Source of the DNA: Lachnoclostridium sp. An169 | GTDB lineage: Bacteria > Bacillota > Clostridia > Lachnospirales > Lachnospiraceae | DNA: 64,000 nt | Assembly (NCBI RefSeq): GCF_002160525.1 | Contig: NZ_NFKT01000002.1 | Coordinates: forward strand, 186,001-250,000 | Reading direction: 5' to 3' | In this document: positions 8,276-17,220 of the stretch, piece by piece | How the letters are laid out: each line of letters begins with the position of its first letter | How positions within the stretch are numbered: position 1 is the first letter of the stretch | Translations under genes and position numbers: made by a program | Notes under the pieces: generated by a model | Database searches by the model: none | Told to the model about the DNA's origin: nothing | The model's input: only the letters and a program-made list of their open reading frames with translations

Positions 8276-9239
8276 GCTGAATCGTATCGCGCCCGTACTG
8301 CTGAAGATCGGCATAGGTAATCAGCTGCCGCTCGTCCAGTCCCATACGTGTACGAATATATCCTCCGAGTTCTGCACCGCCTCCGTCGTTGGAAGTGAGC
8401 TGCTTCGGATAAAGCCGGGAGTTTCTTATAACTCCGTTTCCGCTGAAAATCGCTTTCATGATATGACCGTCATCCCAGATGATTTCGATTGGATCGTTTT
8501 CTCGTGTGCTTTTTCCACCGGAAGTAAGCCGCACTAACTGCTTTGGGGGAAAGAGCATGGGGTAGGAGTCTATGTGTCTGGCACTGATTGGAATATAAGA
8601 CTCCATGGCGCCGGATTTCCGACTGTGGCCAGCCTGGTTTCCCCAGTTGAGCCCACTGTGTTCTGGCACATATTTTTTCCTGCGGGTATCGGTGAGGAAG
8701 AGGGGCATCAGAACAGTAAGTGGATTGGTTATGCGTGCGGAATAGGCAGAAACACGGCGGTAAGCAGGAGTGCGGACAGGAGCAGACGGTAGCGAGCTGC
8801 ATTCGATGCAGTCAGTAAGGACTGTCCGGAGATATGCAGAGGCGTCTGCATAATAGTCCGGAGCAAGTACGGTAAGAATTTCTGCGTTTGCCGGCGCGGA
8901 CAAACCTCGCTCAGACAGGTTGGCAGAACCGGTGAGAACGCAGAAAACCGACCTGTCCTTTTTAAATACATAGATTTTTGCGTGGACCGCATTCTGTGAG
9001 TACAAAATACGAAGATGCGGCATGCTGCGGGTGAGTTCACAAACGGATTTGTGCATGAAATCTGAGATGCCGTCTTTTCCATACATGCCATAAACAACAG
9101 TAGTATGGGGGCAGACCAATGCCAGGTCGGAGACGGCACCGGGCCCGATATAGCCGCTGATAACAATTACCTCATCGCTACGCGATGCCAGGTCGAGTAC
9201 ATGTTCCTTTAAGTTTTCCGTCAAAAATTCTTTAACCAT
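8226..9239 (-). CDS. NgoFVII-type restriction endonuclease (phospholipase D-like nuclease)
   Basis: 337 residues, start preceded by GGAGG on the minus strand. The N-terminal half is a PLD-superfamily nuclease: H86-A-K88-I-Y-V-F followed by TGSANLSERGL supplies the HxK...N...E active site. The C-terminal half (about 190-337) with IEIIWDDG resembles the DNA-recognition part of NgoFVII-like enzymes. These cut double-stranded DNA at a specific site unless it is methylated. It overlaps the HTH gene upstream by 8 bases (translational coupling) and is divergent from two C5-methyltransferases that could protect its site. Family assignment is from motifs and architecture; the recognition sequence cannot be read from sequence. 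Confidence 0.75.
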   Translation of the reverse strand: MVKEFLTENLKEHVLDLASRSDEVIVISGYIGPGAVSDLALVCPHTTVVYGMYGKDGISDFMHKSVCELTRSMPHLRILYSQNAVHAKIYVFKKDRSVFCVLTGSANLSERGLSAPANAEILTVLAPDYYADASAYLRTVLTDCIECSSLPSAPVRTPAYRRVSAYSARITNPLTVLMPLFLTDTRRKKYVPEHSGLNWGNQAGHSRKSGAMESYIPISARHIDSYPMLFPPKQLVRLTSGGKSTRENDPIEIIWDDGHIMKAIFSGNGVIRNSRLYPKQLTSNDGGGAELGGYIRTRMGLDERQLITYADLQQYGRDTIQLTLIQEGVYAADFSVI

Positions 9240-9489
9240 AAAATTCCTCCTTTATCAGATGGTAACTGTCTTTTTCCGGATCGAAGATAAGGGTATACAG
9301 GGGAAGCTGAAATTCAAATACCGCCATTTCGGACAGAGCGTTCCGGAGACAGGCAATATCCCGGTCCAAAGTCCGCTTTGATATTTGAAATGCATCCATC
9401 AGTTCCATACGTGTTACCGGTGTCTGGGACAGAAGCAGCTGAAAAAGCAGAACCTGTCTTACAGACGGGGAATATTTGCAGTCTTCCAT
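9232..9489 (-). CDS. Small HTH protein co-encoded with the PLD nuclease
   Basis: 85 residues with GGGAGG before the ATG. The middle resembles a DeoR/HTH_11-type winged helix (RQVLLFQLLLSQTPVTRMEL, then DAFQISKRTLDRDIACLRNA), the part normally found at the N-terminus of WYL or DeoR regulators, but no effector domain follows. It overlaps the nuclease start by 8 bases, so the two are one operon. A controller role for the divergent restriction operon is plausible from position, since type II systems often have a small C protein, but those are XRE-like and this is not. Specific function is not known. Confidence 0.65.
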   Translation of the reverse strand: MEDCKYSPSVRQVLLFQLLLSQTPVTRMELMDAFQISKRTLDRDIACLRNALSEMAVFEFQLPLYTLIFDPEKDSYHLIKEEFYG

Positions 9490-9542
9490 ATAATTGTTCC
9501 TCCCAATGCTTTATTGTAAATAATAATACTAAAAAATAGCGA

Positions 9543-9646
9543 CATACGTATGGCATTGATAAAAAATATTTTTTGTAGAGAATGAACGGCAAAAAAGAAG
9601 GAAAATTTGATTTCACTGTTGAAAAAAAGTACATTAATGGTAAAAT
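9543..9646. promoter_or_regulatory. Divergent control region of the restriction island
   Basis: The 174-base gap between the HTH gene and the first methyltransferase contains a perfect 10-bp palindrome CATACGTATG (9543-9552), a 14-bp A/T palindrome (9561-9574) and, on the + strand, TTGAAA (9619-9624) with TAAAAT (9641-9646) 16 bases on, a fair sigma-A promoter for the methyltransferase operon. The CATACGTATG palindrome is a candidate operator for the HTH protein. Confidence 0.5.
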
Positions 9647-9663
9647 TAGTTGGAGACAGTAAA

Positions 9664-10749
9664 ATGGAGGAAGAAAGATTGAACGCAATTGATTTATTTG
9701 CCGGCTGCGGCGGCCTGTCAAAAGGCTTTATGGACGCGGGCTTTGACATTATCGTCGGAGTGGACAATGACCAGGCTGCTCTGAATACTTTTGTCAGAAA
9801 TCACAACGGAGCCGTGGCGCTGAACGCGGATTTATCAAAACAGGAGACATTTGACGAGATCAGAAGAATCGCCGGAGACAGAAAAATTGATGTGATTATT
9901 GCCGGCCCCCCATGCCAGGGCTTTTCTCTGACCGGACCGAGAAATTTTGATGACGAGAGAAACAAGCTGTATCTGGCAGTGATTCGGATGGTGAAGGATT
10001 TTCAGCCGGAAGGGTTTATTATTGAAAATGTCCCCGGGATGGCGACACTGTATAAAGGGCAGATCAAAGAAGAGATTTTAAGAAGATTCCGAAAGATGGG
10101 ATATAATATTGACTGTAAGATTCTCTGCGCGGCGGATTATGGTGTGCCGCAGATGAGAAAACGACTGATTTTTATGGGAGTGAAAAAAAAGTACGGGGAT
10201 CCGCAGTTCCCGGAAGCAGAGTTTACGCCGGAGAATTACCGGACCTGCCGGGATGCGATCAGTGATCTCCCTTCAAGGGAAAAAGAACTGGGAAAAGAGG
10301 AAGACGATTATACATCTCCCCCACTTACAGAATATCAGGAGCTTATGAGGGGGGACTGCCATATCCTCTATAATCATGTGGCAACGAACCATACCCAGAT
10401 GGTAAAGGATACCATCGCGCTCGTGCCGGAAGGCGGCAATTACAAGGACCTGCCCCCGGGATGGGGAGAGAGCCGGAAGTTCAACGAGGCGTGGACCAGA
10501 TATGATGGGAATAAGCCGTCACGGACGATCGATACCGGCCACAGGAACCATTTCCATTACCAGTACAACCGGGTGCCGACGATCCGGGAAAATGCCCGGC
10601 TGCAGTCATTCCCTGATGACTTTGTGTTTACCGGGACAAGAACGCAGCAGAACAGGCAGGTGGGAAATGCGGTGCCCCCGCTTCTGGGACAGGCTCTGGC
10701 AAAAGCGCTGCTCAAAAGTATAGGGAGAGAGGAAGAACATGCGGAATAA
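9664..10749 (+). CDS. DNA (cytosine-5-)-methyltransferase, first of a pair
   Basis: 361 residues from the ATG at 9664 (GGAG 8 bases upstream). All main C5-MTase motifs are present: I IDLFAGCGGLSKGF (AdoMet), IV GPPCQGFS with the catalytic Cys near residue 84, VI ENVPG, VIII QMRKRLIFMG, a short variable/target region, and X RQVGNAVPP. It methylates cytosine at C5 in a specific site. It is followed with an 11-base overlap by a second C5-MTase. A pair usually means each enzyme modifies one strand of an asymmetric site, as in LlaJI. Likely protects host DNA from the McrB/McrC-like nuclease encoded downstream. Confidence 0.93.
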   Translation: MEEERLNAIDLFAGCGGLSKGFMDAGFDIIVGVDNDQAALNTFVRNHNGAVALNADLSKQETFDEIRRIAGDRKIDVIIAGPPCQGFSLTGPRNFDDERNKLYLAVIRMVKDFQPEGFIIENVPGMATLYKGQIKEEILRRFRKMGYNIDCKILCAADYGVPQMRKRLIFMGVKKKYGDPQFPEAEFTPENYRTCRDAISDLPSREKELGKEEDDYTSPPLTEYQELMRGDCHILYNHVATNHTQMVKDTIALVPEGGNYKDLPPGWGESRKFNEAWTRYDGNKPSRTIDTGHRNHFHYQYNRVPTIRENARLQSFPDDFVFTGTRTQQNRQVGNAVPPLLGQALAKALLKSIGREEEHAE

Positions 10750-12013
10750 GGAGATACGTTCGATCGATCTGTTTGCCGGCTGCGGCGGACTGATGGAAGG
10801 CTTTGAGAAGTCCGGACATTATAAGACACTTGCGGCCGTCGAGTGGGAGAAAGGACCGTGCCGGAACCTTGAGAAAAGACTGAGAGACAGATGGAAGTAC
10901 GATGACGCAGAGAAGAGAGTGCTCCGCTTTGACATTCAGCGGACGGACGAACTGTTCCACGGTTGGGATGATAAAGAATATGGAAAGAACGAGGGACTTG
11001 ACAGACGGATTGAAGAGGGGGGCGGTCTTGATCTGATTATCGGAGGTCCGCCGTGCCAGGCGTATTCCATCGCCGGGCGGATCCGGGACGAACACGGGAT
11101 GAAAAATGATTACCGGAACTATCTGTTTGAGAGTTATCTGAAGGTGGTGGAGCGCTATAAGCCGAAACTGTTTGTGTTTGAAAATGTTCCGGGAATCTTA
11201 AGTGCAAGGCCGGGGGATATTCCGATCATCGATGTGATTCAGAAAAGTTTTTCTGAATCGGGGTATTATGTCCTCCCGGAACTGAAAAATGCGGTGATCG
11301 ATTTCACAGAGTACGATGTGCCACAGAACCGGAAACGGATCATCATTCTGGGAATCAGTAAGAAATATTTTGGGGAAAAGTGCCCGGAAATGGCAGAGCG
11401 GTTCTATGAGGAATATCTGCCCCGCTATAAGGGAAAAACAAAGAAGACGGTGCGGGAAGCGATCGGCGATCTGCCGGGACTGTATCCGCTTGGTCACGAC
11501 GAAAAATATAATGGAAAGAAGATATCCCACTCCCTGCCTGATCCATTTGTGGCAAACCATGTAGCCCGGTGGCACAATGAGCGGGATATCGGGATCTTTA
11601 AGCTGTTGACCGAGGATATCGAATCAGGACGATGTGAGTATGTGTCGGCGGATGCGATTAAAAAGCTCTATACAGAGAAGACGGGGAAAACGTCCAACGT
11701 GCATAAATATCATGTGATCCGTTGGGATGAACCCAGTAATCTGATTCCGGCTCATCTCTATAAGGACGGGCTGCGGCATATCCATCCGGATACAAAACAG
11801 CTCAGATCGATTACTGTGAGGGAGGCTGCCCGGCTGCAGACCTTCGATGACGATTATATTTTTGAGGGAAGTAATGTAGAACTTTACAAAATGATCGGAA
11901 ATGCCGTTCCGCCGGAATTCTCAAGGAGACTGGCAGAGGCAGTGTACGATCTGCTTTCAGATTACGACAGCCACGGGCCGGATAATAAAAAGGAAGGACA
12001 GAGGGCTGATTAA
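10739..12013 (+). CDS. DNA (cytosine-5-)-methyltransferase, second of a pair
   Basis: 424 residues; the ATG lies inside the end of the first methyltransferase gene and follows GAGAGGAAG. Motifs are SIDLFAGCGGLMEGF (I), GGPPCQAYSIAGR with catalytic Cys near residue 106 (IV), ENVPG (VI), VPQNRKRIIILG (VIII) and MIGNAVPP (X). The target-recognition region between VIII and X is longer than and unlike that of the first enzyme, so the two should recognise different sequences or different strands of one asymmetric site. It ends 9 bases before the McrB-like gene; the cluster is clearly one operon. Confidence 0.93.
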   Translation: MRNKEIRSIDLFAGCGGLMEGFEKSGHYKTLAAVEWEKGPCRNLEKRLRDRWKYDDAEKRVLRFDIQRTDELFHGWDDKEYGKNEGLDRRIEEGGGLDLIIGGPPCQAYSIAGRIRDEHGMKNDYRNYLFESYLKVVERYKPKLFVFENVPGILSARPGDIPIIDVIQKSFSESGYYVLPELKNAVIDFTEYDVPQNRKRIIILGISKKYFGEKCPEMAERFYEEYLPRYKGKTKKTVREAIGDLPGLYPLGHDEKYNGKKISHSLPDPFVANHVARWHNERDIGIFKLLTEDIESGRCEYVSADAIKKLYTEKTGKTSNVHKYHVIRWDEPSNLIPAHLYKDGLRHIHPDTKQLRSITVREAARLQTFDDDYIFEGSNVELYKMIGNAVPPEFSRRLAEAVYDLLSDYDSHGPDNKKEGQRAD

Positions 12014-12022
12014 GGAAAAAAC

Positions 12023-15000
12023 ATGGCTGATAACAGGATTTTTGCAGGGCCGCCGGGTACAGGGAAAACCTATTGCGCCAAACAGGCGGTCCTTAGTCTT
12101 ATCTGGGATGGGATGACGGATAAGGAGAAAAAGAAAAAAGAGTCAAGATATTACCGGCCGGAGAATTTCTGCGGACAGGCATTTCAGTACGCAGAAAAAC
12201 ACTATTTTCCGGGAATTCGCCTGGTGTCTCTCCACGAGGGTATGTCACCGGCGGATTTTACCGGCGGCCCGGGCATGACGACGGAGGATGGACGCGTCGT
12301 CTTTGCGGAGAAAGAAGGAATATTAACAGGTCTTCTTGACGAGATGAAAACGACACAGAAGCCCGGATTCCTGATTCTTGACGATATACACCGGGTCGAT
12401 ACAGCAGCTGTTTTGGGAGAGCTGCTGTATGCTTTTGCCCACCGGAGAGAGAGCGTGACCCTGGCTTCGGGAAAAAGTATTACTGTGCCGGAGAATCTTT
12501 ATGTTTTCATGACTGCGAATACGCTCCGGCCGGCTTTCGGAATTTCAGCGGCAGTGAGAAATGGTTTTTCGGTTATCCAGATGGAAAATACGGAAAAGAA
12601 ACTGGAAGAGCTTCTTGTCTCAGAATTTTACCGTTCTGCTTACTATAATATAGAGACGGAGACATTGGAGAAGGTGATCGATCTGCAGAGCGCATGGAAG
12701 GAACTTATTTCTGCCATGCGATGCGGCGGCATTCTTCTCACGGCGTCGGGGGACACGGAGCAGTTTCTTCTTGAACTGCCGGATGTATCCAGGTGCTTTG
12801 GAGAAAAAGAGGCGGAGCGCTTCCTGCAGGTGACTTTTCCGCTCAAATGGACGAGGCGCGCGGGTATTCCGCGCAGATTTATCAAAAAGTATAATGCACT
12901 CGCAGAGAAAATGTGCGATGCGCTGAATGAACTGTGGGAAATGTATTCCAGATTCTGTTCAAAGAAGACCGTCTCCGTCCTTGATGATTTCCGGGAGGAG
13001 GTAAAGAAAGAGTACCGTTATTATAACGGATTTCTTGACGGAATCGCCCCGGAGTTTTCACAGGACAGGGAAAAATACCGGATTGGCTGCACCTGTTTTC
13101 TCCCGGGAGAGAATTTTTCCATGTGGAATGCCCGGGAACTGCTGCAGAATAAAATCAGGGCGCAGGTGCTCCCGTTTTTGAGACAGTACAGGGAGGAAGG
13201 AATCCTTGTGGAAGCAGAGCTCCCGGAGGCGGAGAGAACATATGTTTCCACAACAAGAGAACTGGGGGAAGTGCAGGAAGAAAAAATAGAGCCTGTGATT
13301 CACCAGGACTACCGGAAGATCTTCCTGAATCTCTATCAGGGCAGAAAGCGCACGGCAGGGGTGCAGAATCCGCTGAACAAAAGCCAGAAATATAACCCTA
13401 CATACGGTGTGCTCTTTGAACTGGTTTACGACATGATCTGCCATCCGCTGATTAATAACTGGAGCATCATGGAGATTTTGTGCCGCGGGCGGGAGATCTA
13501 TTTTAAGCGGGATGAAACGGGGCAGTATGAGGGATGCCTTCTGGCCCAGAACAGGCTGTCAGACCGGATCGTAACAGGAAGCACGGATACTACCCCGGGA
13601 AATGAAGGACTTACTTCCTATAAAAGGGATCTTCATGCATTTTACTATAAAGGGCAGAAATATGTGCTGCTCTCAAAAATAGGCCTGGATAACAAAGATT
13701 TCGTGAAGACCGTGGATGGCTGCCGGCTGACGGGGCCGGTGCGCGCGAGGTACCGGAATCTCTATCCGATTGTGAAAGTTCTGGTATATGAATATCTGCA
13801 GGAGTTCAGAAACCAGCTGCAGATCTTTAAACGTGAAAGTCCAGATGCGGATGAGAGAAAAGCTGCAGACGATGATATCAGGATGGTGTCAGAGGACCTG
13901 GAGAGGATAGACCAGATGGCGTGGCACGGGGGAAATCCGGATGAGCGGAGGTGGAATCTGCTGGGGGAGATTCGGGCACTGCCTACATGGAGCAGAATGT
14001 TAAGCGGAGATTTGAAAGGAGTTTACAGACGAATGGACGACAGATACCAGTCAGTGATGGAAAGCACAGGGATACACCAGATGATTCTGCAGGGACCGCC
14101 GGGAACTTCCAAAACCTACGGGGCCAGAGAGTTTCTGGCAATACAGGCCGGACTGATCAGCCAGAGAGGCGAACACTGGGATGAGGAAGAACTGAAGAAA
14201 CGTCAGTTGGTCTCAGACGGCGATGAATACAGCCTGCCAGGGGGACTAACGGGAAATGATAATGTGTACTGGGATATTATTCAGTTTCATCCATCATACA
14301 CCTACGAGGATTTCGTGAGGGGAATCGCGGTGACTGCGGCGCCGGAGGGAACTTCTGAAGTGACAGGCGAGGTGTATGAGAACGGCACGGCAAAATATAC
14401 CCTGAAAATGCAGCAGCCATCTCCGGTGATTTATAAAACCGTGAACCGGACCCTCGGAAAGATGGCACGGATTGCCGGGCAGCATTACAATGCGGTCAAT
14501 CCGGAAAACAGTCCCAGATTCTATCTGATCATTGACGAGATCAACCGGGCGAATCTGGCCACAGTATTCGGAGAGCTGATCTATGCCCTGGAGTACAGAG
14601 ACAGCGGCGTGGTGACGCCCTATGCGGCGGAAGGCGAGGCGCGTCTTAAGATCCCAGGCAACCTGTATATCATCGGAACGATGAATACTGCGGACAAGTC
14701 CATATCTTCGATTGACTATGCGATCCGGCGCAGATTCCTCTTCTTTCCTGTGCTGCCGGATATCCGCATTGTCTATGGAAGCCTGAATGGGGATGACTGG
14801 AAAACGTCGGATGAACTGAAGCTGTTTCACCTCACAGAGAGGGTGTTCGACCTGTATCTGAATGCCGACGACTACAGCAGGGCGGATGTTCAGACCGGGC
14901 ATACCTATTTCCTGAGAAAGGAAAATACTCCCGCTGCAGCGGCGCAGATGCGGGACCGTTTCCTCTATCAGGTGGTTCCGGTGCTGAGGGAGTACTATAA

Positions 15001-15226
15001 TGACGGCGTGCTTCTTAATGATACATACGGCAGAGACCCGGAAGTCTTTGAGGAAGAGGCGTTCCGGATTCTTGAGGAACTGATGAACTCTGCAGATCCA
15101 GATGAGATGGAGCAGCTGTACGGAAAACTGTTGGAGGAGCTCTCAGCAGCAGAATTTCTGGACAGTATCCGTGAAAAGCTGGAGGAGAAAAATATTCTGG
15201 CCGCTGCATCATCTGACGACGAATAG
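12023..15226 (+). CDS. McrB-like restriction subunit with two AAA+ modules
   Basis: 1067 residues. The N-terminal AAA+ module has Walker A GPPGTGKT (residues 9-16), Walker B FLILDDIH and a sensor region VFMTANT. The C-terminal module, about residues 685-1000, has GPPGTSKT, Walker B LIIDEINRANLATVFGELIY and the McrB signature MNTADKSISSIDYAIRRRF. McrB-family proteins are GTP-driven ring translocases that recruit a McrC nuclease. E. coli McrB has one such module, so a tandem arrangement is unusual, and the first module has drifted (NTLRPAF in place of NTADKS). In LlaJI and BsuMI, McrB-like subunits act as true restriction subunits beside two C5-MTases. A separate DNA-recognition domain is not obvious; the middle region (about 430-640) may serve. 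Confidence 0.85.
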   Translation: MADNRIFAGPPGTGKTYCAKQAVLSLIWDGMTDKEKKKKESRYYRPENFCGQAFQYAEKHYFPGIRLVSLHEGMSPADFTGGPGMTTEDGRVVFAEKEGILTGLLDEMKTTQKPGFLILDDIHRVDTAAVLGELLYAFAHRRESVTLASGKSITVPENLYVFMTANTLRPAFGISAAVRNGFSVIQMENTEKKLEELLVSEFYRSAYYNIETETLEKVIDLQSAWKELISAMRCGGILLTASGDTEQFLLELPDVSRCFGEKEAERFLQVTFPLKWTRRAGIPRRFIKKYNALAEKMCDALNELWEMYSRFCSKKTVSVLDDFREEVKKEYRYYNGFLDGIAPEFSQDREKYRIGCTCFLPGENFSMWNARELLQNKIRAQVLPFLRQYREEGILVEAELPEAERTYVSTTRELGEVQEEKIEPVIHQDYRKIFLNLYQGRKRTAGVQNPLNKSQKYNPTYGVLFELVYDMICHPLINNWSIMEILCRGREIYFKRDETGQYEGCLLAQNRLSDRIVTGSTDTTPGNEGLTSYKRDLHAFYYKGQKYVLLSKIGLDNKDFVKTVDGCRLTGPVRARYRNLYPIVKVLVYEYLQEFRNQLQIFKRESPDADERKAADDDIRMVSEDLERIDQMAWHGGNPDERRWNLLGEIRALPTWSRMLSGDLKGVYRRMDDRYQSVMESTGIHQMILQGPPGTSKTYGAREFLAIQAGLISQRGEHWDEEELKKRQLVSDGDEYSLPGGLTGNDNVYWDIIQFHPSYTYEDFVRGIAVTAAPEGTSEVTGEVYENGTAKYTLKMQQPSPVIYKTVNRTLGKMARIAGQHYNAVNPENSPRFYLIIDEINRANLATVFGELIYALEYRDSGVVTPYAAEGEARLKIPGNLYIIGTMNTADKSISSIDYAIRRRFLFFPVLPDIRIVYGSLNGDDWKTSDELKLFHLTERVFDLYLNADDYSRADVQTGHTYFLRKENTPAAAAQMRDRFLYQVVPVLREYYNDGVLLNDTYGRDPEVFEEEAFRILEELMNSADPDEMEQLYGKLLEELSAAEFLDSIREKLEEKNILAAASSDDE

Positions 15227-15313
15227 GCAGAGGAACCATGCAGGCCGGTTTCCCGGGTGTGCAGGCAAAAAATGCAGGCGCGGTTATTCGGACAGCGATA
15301 AGGAGGATAAAAG

Positions 15314-16726
15314 ATGAAGGCAGACCTGATATGCGGGCTGACTGACTGGAGCAGGGATTGTGAACGGAAGATCCCCAGAGGAACCGCGGCGGCAAAAAAT
15401 ATGAACGGCGTGTCGCCGGATGAGATGGGGCTCTATCTGGACAGCAGGGGCAACTACCACACAAGCGGTACCGTGGGAGCCGGATGGCTGAAAGACTATG
15501 CGGGAAAACCGGTTGTGGATCCGAAAAGCGGCAATAGAAAAGCTGTTCTGATCACACCCCGGTTTCAGCTCAGTCCCTGGGATATGCTCGTGAAAGTGAT
15601 GAACGATCCGGAGTATGAGCTGTATACCTCCGGTGGGGATGGGGAATTCTTTCAGGTGAAGACCGGGGAAGATCTGATCCCGGTAAATGCTGCAGAGAAC
15701 GGAGGAGAGATTCTTGCGGCGGTTTCCTGCATCAAAGAGTGCGAGATGGTGTGCCGGAAATTTATCCGCCGGAGGATGGACTTTGAGGAGGCAAATCTTA
15801 ACGGGCGTATTGTAGGGAATATTAAAGTGTCTGAGCATATCCGGCGAAATCTGGCTCAGGGGCGGGAAGACCGGGTATACTGCAGATATCCGGTATTTAC
15901 GGTAGATACTACGGGAAACCGGATCATGAAAGCGGCGCTTAAAAAGTCAAAGCGGATCCTCAGGGAAAACGGAATCGCCATGCAGGAAATCAGCAGGATC
16001 AGCCGTTACTGTGAGAATGTTTTAAAAGATGTGAGGACCGTTTCCGTGGCAAAAAGTGATTTCGCAAAGGTAAACCTCACGGGATTTGATTCCTGCTACA
16101 AGAAAGTGATGGCGCTGGCGAAGACGGTTCTGTCCGGCGCGGGAACCGGAGATCTCTATCACGACGAGGCGGAAGGAGTGCGCTATGTTGTGCCGTATAC
16201 GATCAATATGGAGCGGCTGTTCGAGTTTTACGTCCGTTCTTCCATCAAGGAGTATCTGAAGAAAACGCCCGGAACAGAGATTTTCCTGGATCCATACCGG
16301 ACGCCCCGGAACAATCCTCTTCTGACGCTGAAAGATCAGGATCCCCAGGCATATCTGATGAAAAATTATATTCCCGACATTGCTCTGAAAAAGCGAAGGG
16401 GTGGAGAAGAACGGTATGTCGCTGTATTTGACGTAAAGTATCAGAACAGCACCAGCGATGTCTGTGCACAGACAAGACGGCAGAATTCACACCAACTGCT
16501 TTTTTATGCGCTGCTTCTTAACGTAAAAAAATGCGGTTTTATATTTCCGGGAAAGAAAACAGAAAAACAGGACGGTAAAAGGATGGAAATCCGTGAACTC
16601 AATATACAGCCGGGGGATGCAATGGATAGAGAAAGAAGAGAGTACAGCCAGTGGGTTGTGGAGCTTTCTCCATCCCGGGAGACAAAGTTTGCAGAGCGTA
16701 TTTTAGATTATGTACAGAAGTCATAG
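15314..16726 (+). CDS. McrC-like nuclease subunit
   Basis: 470 residues, start preceded by AAGGAGG. The C-terminal part has the PD-(D/E)xK core expected for McrC: YIPDIALKK (about 350) and YVAVFDVKYQ (about 370), then a helix with QNSHQLLFYALLL. The N-terminal 300 residues carry no separate domain I can name and should contact the AAA+ partner. McrC stimulates and cuts with McrB. The gene follows the McrB-like gene after 87 bases in the same operon and precedes vsr by 8 bases. Together with the two methyltransferases this gives the gene content of a LlaJI-type system. Confidence 0.85.
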   Translation: MKADLICGLTDWSRDCERKIPRGTAAAKNMNGVSPDEMGLYLDSRGNYHTSGTVGAGWLKDYAGKPVVDPKSGNRKAVLITPRFQLSPWDMLVKVMNDPEYELYTSGGDGEFFQVKTGEDLIPVNAAENGGEILAAVSCIKECEMVCRKFIRRRMDFEEANLNGRIVGNIKVSEHIRRNLAQGREDRVYCRYPVFTVDTTGNRIMKAALKKSKRILRENGIAMQEISRISRYCENVLKDVRTVSVAKSDFAKVNLTGFDSCYKKVMALAKTVLSGAGTGDLYHDEAEGVRYVVPYTINMERLFEFYVRSSIKEYLKKTPGTEIFLDPYRTPRNNPLLTLKDQDPQAYLMKNYIPDIALKKRRGGEERYVAVFDVKYQNSTSDVCAQTRRQNSHQLLFYALLLNVKKCGFIFPGKKTEKQDGKRMEIRELNIQPGDAMDRERREYSQWVVELSPSRETKFAERILDYVQKS

Positions 16727-16734
16727 GAGCAGAT

Positions 16735-17220
16735 ATGGATACACTGACACCGGAACAGCGCAGGAAAAACATGCAGCATATACGGAGTAAAAATACAAAG
16801 ATAGAAGTGATTTTGAGGAAAGCTCTCTGGAAAAAAGGCTATCGTTACCGTAAAAATTACGATAAACTTCCGGGAAAGCCGGATATTGTGTTTACGAAAT
16901 ATAAACTAGCCATTTTTTGTGACGGAGAATTTTTTCATGGGAAAGATTGGGAGGTTCTTAAGCCCAGACTTGAGAAAAGCAATAATAGTGAATTCTGGAT
17001 CAGCAAGATCTCCCGTAACCGGCAGAGAGACGATGAGGTGAATAAAAAGCTGCTTTTTGAAGGCTGGACGGTGATCCGTTTCTGGGGAGCGGATATAAAA
17101 AAGCATACAGATGAGTGTGTAAGGGTGATTGAGGAGACGATATTTGAGATACGGATGGAGGAAGTGTCTCAGGAATATGAAGAAGGGGAAGCAGATGATG
17201 CAGAAAATTCTTATTGTTGA
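16735..17220 (+). CDS. vsr: Very short patch repair endonuclease
   Basis: 161 residues from the ATG at 16735, which has AGGAG upstream and is 8 bases after the McrC stop codon. Vsr hallmarks are the start MDTLTPEQRRKNMQHIRSKN, the PD-(D/E)xK-like core GKPDIVFTKYKLAIFCDGEF (about 47-66), then FHGKDW and RFWGADI near the end. Vsr nicks beside T in T:G mismatches made when 5-methylcytosine deaminates, so a copy beside C5-MTases is expected. The usual Vsr motif has FWHHH-like residues; here FFHGKDW replaces it, so the metal/mismatch pocket may differ. Its end overlaps the response-regulator start by 26 bases. Confidence 0.88.
   Translation: MDTLTPEQRRKNMQHIRSKNTKIEVILRKALWKKGYRYRKNYDKLPGKPDIVFTKYKLAIFCDGEFFHGKDWEVLKPRLEKSNNSEFWISKISRNRQRDDEVNKKLLFEGWTVIRFWGADIKKHTDECVRVIEETIFEIRMEEVSQEYEEGEADDAENSYC

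Noticed and set aside
12023-16726. Classical modification-dependent McrBC
   Set aside because: Two C5-methyltransferases in the same operon would make host DNA a target; the LlaJI/BsuMI model explains the set better.
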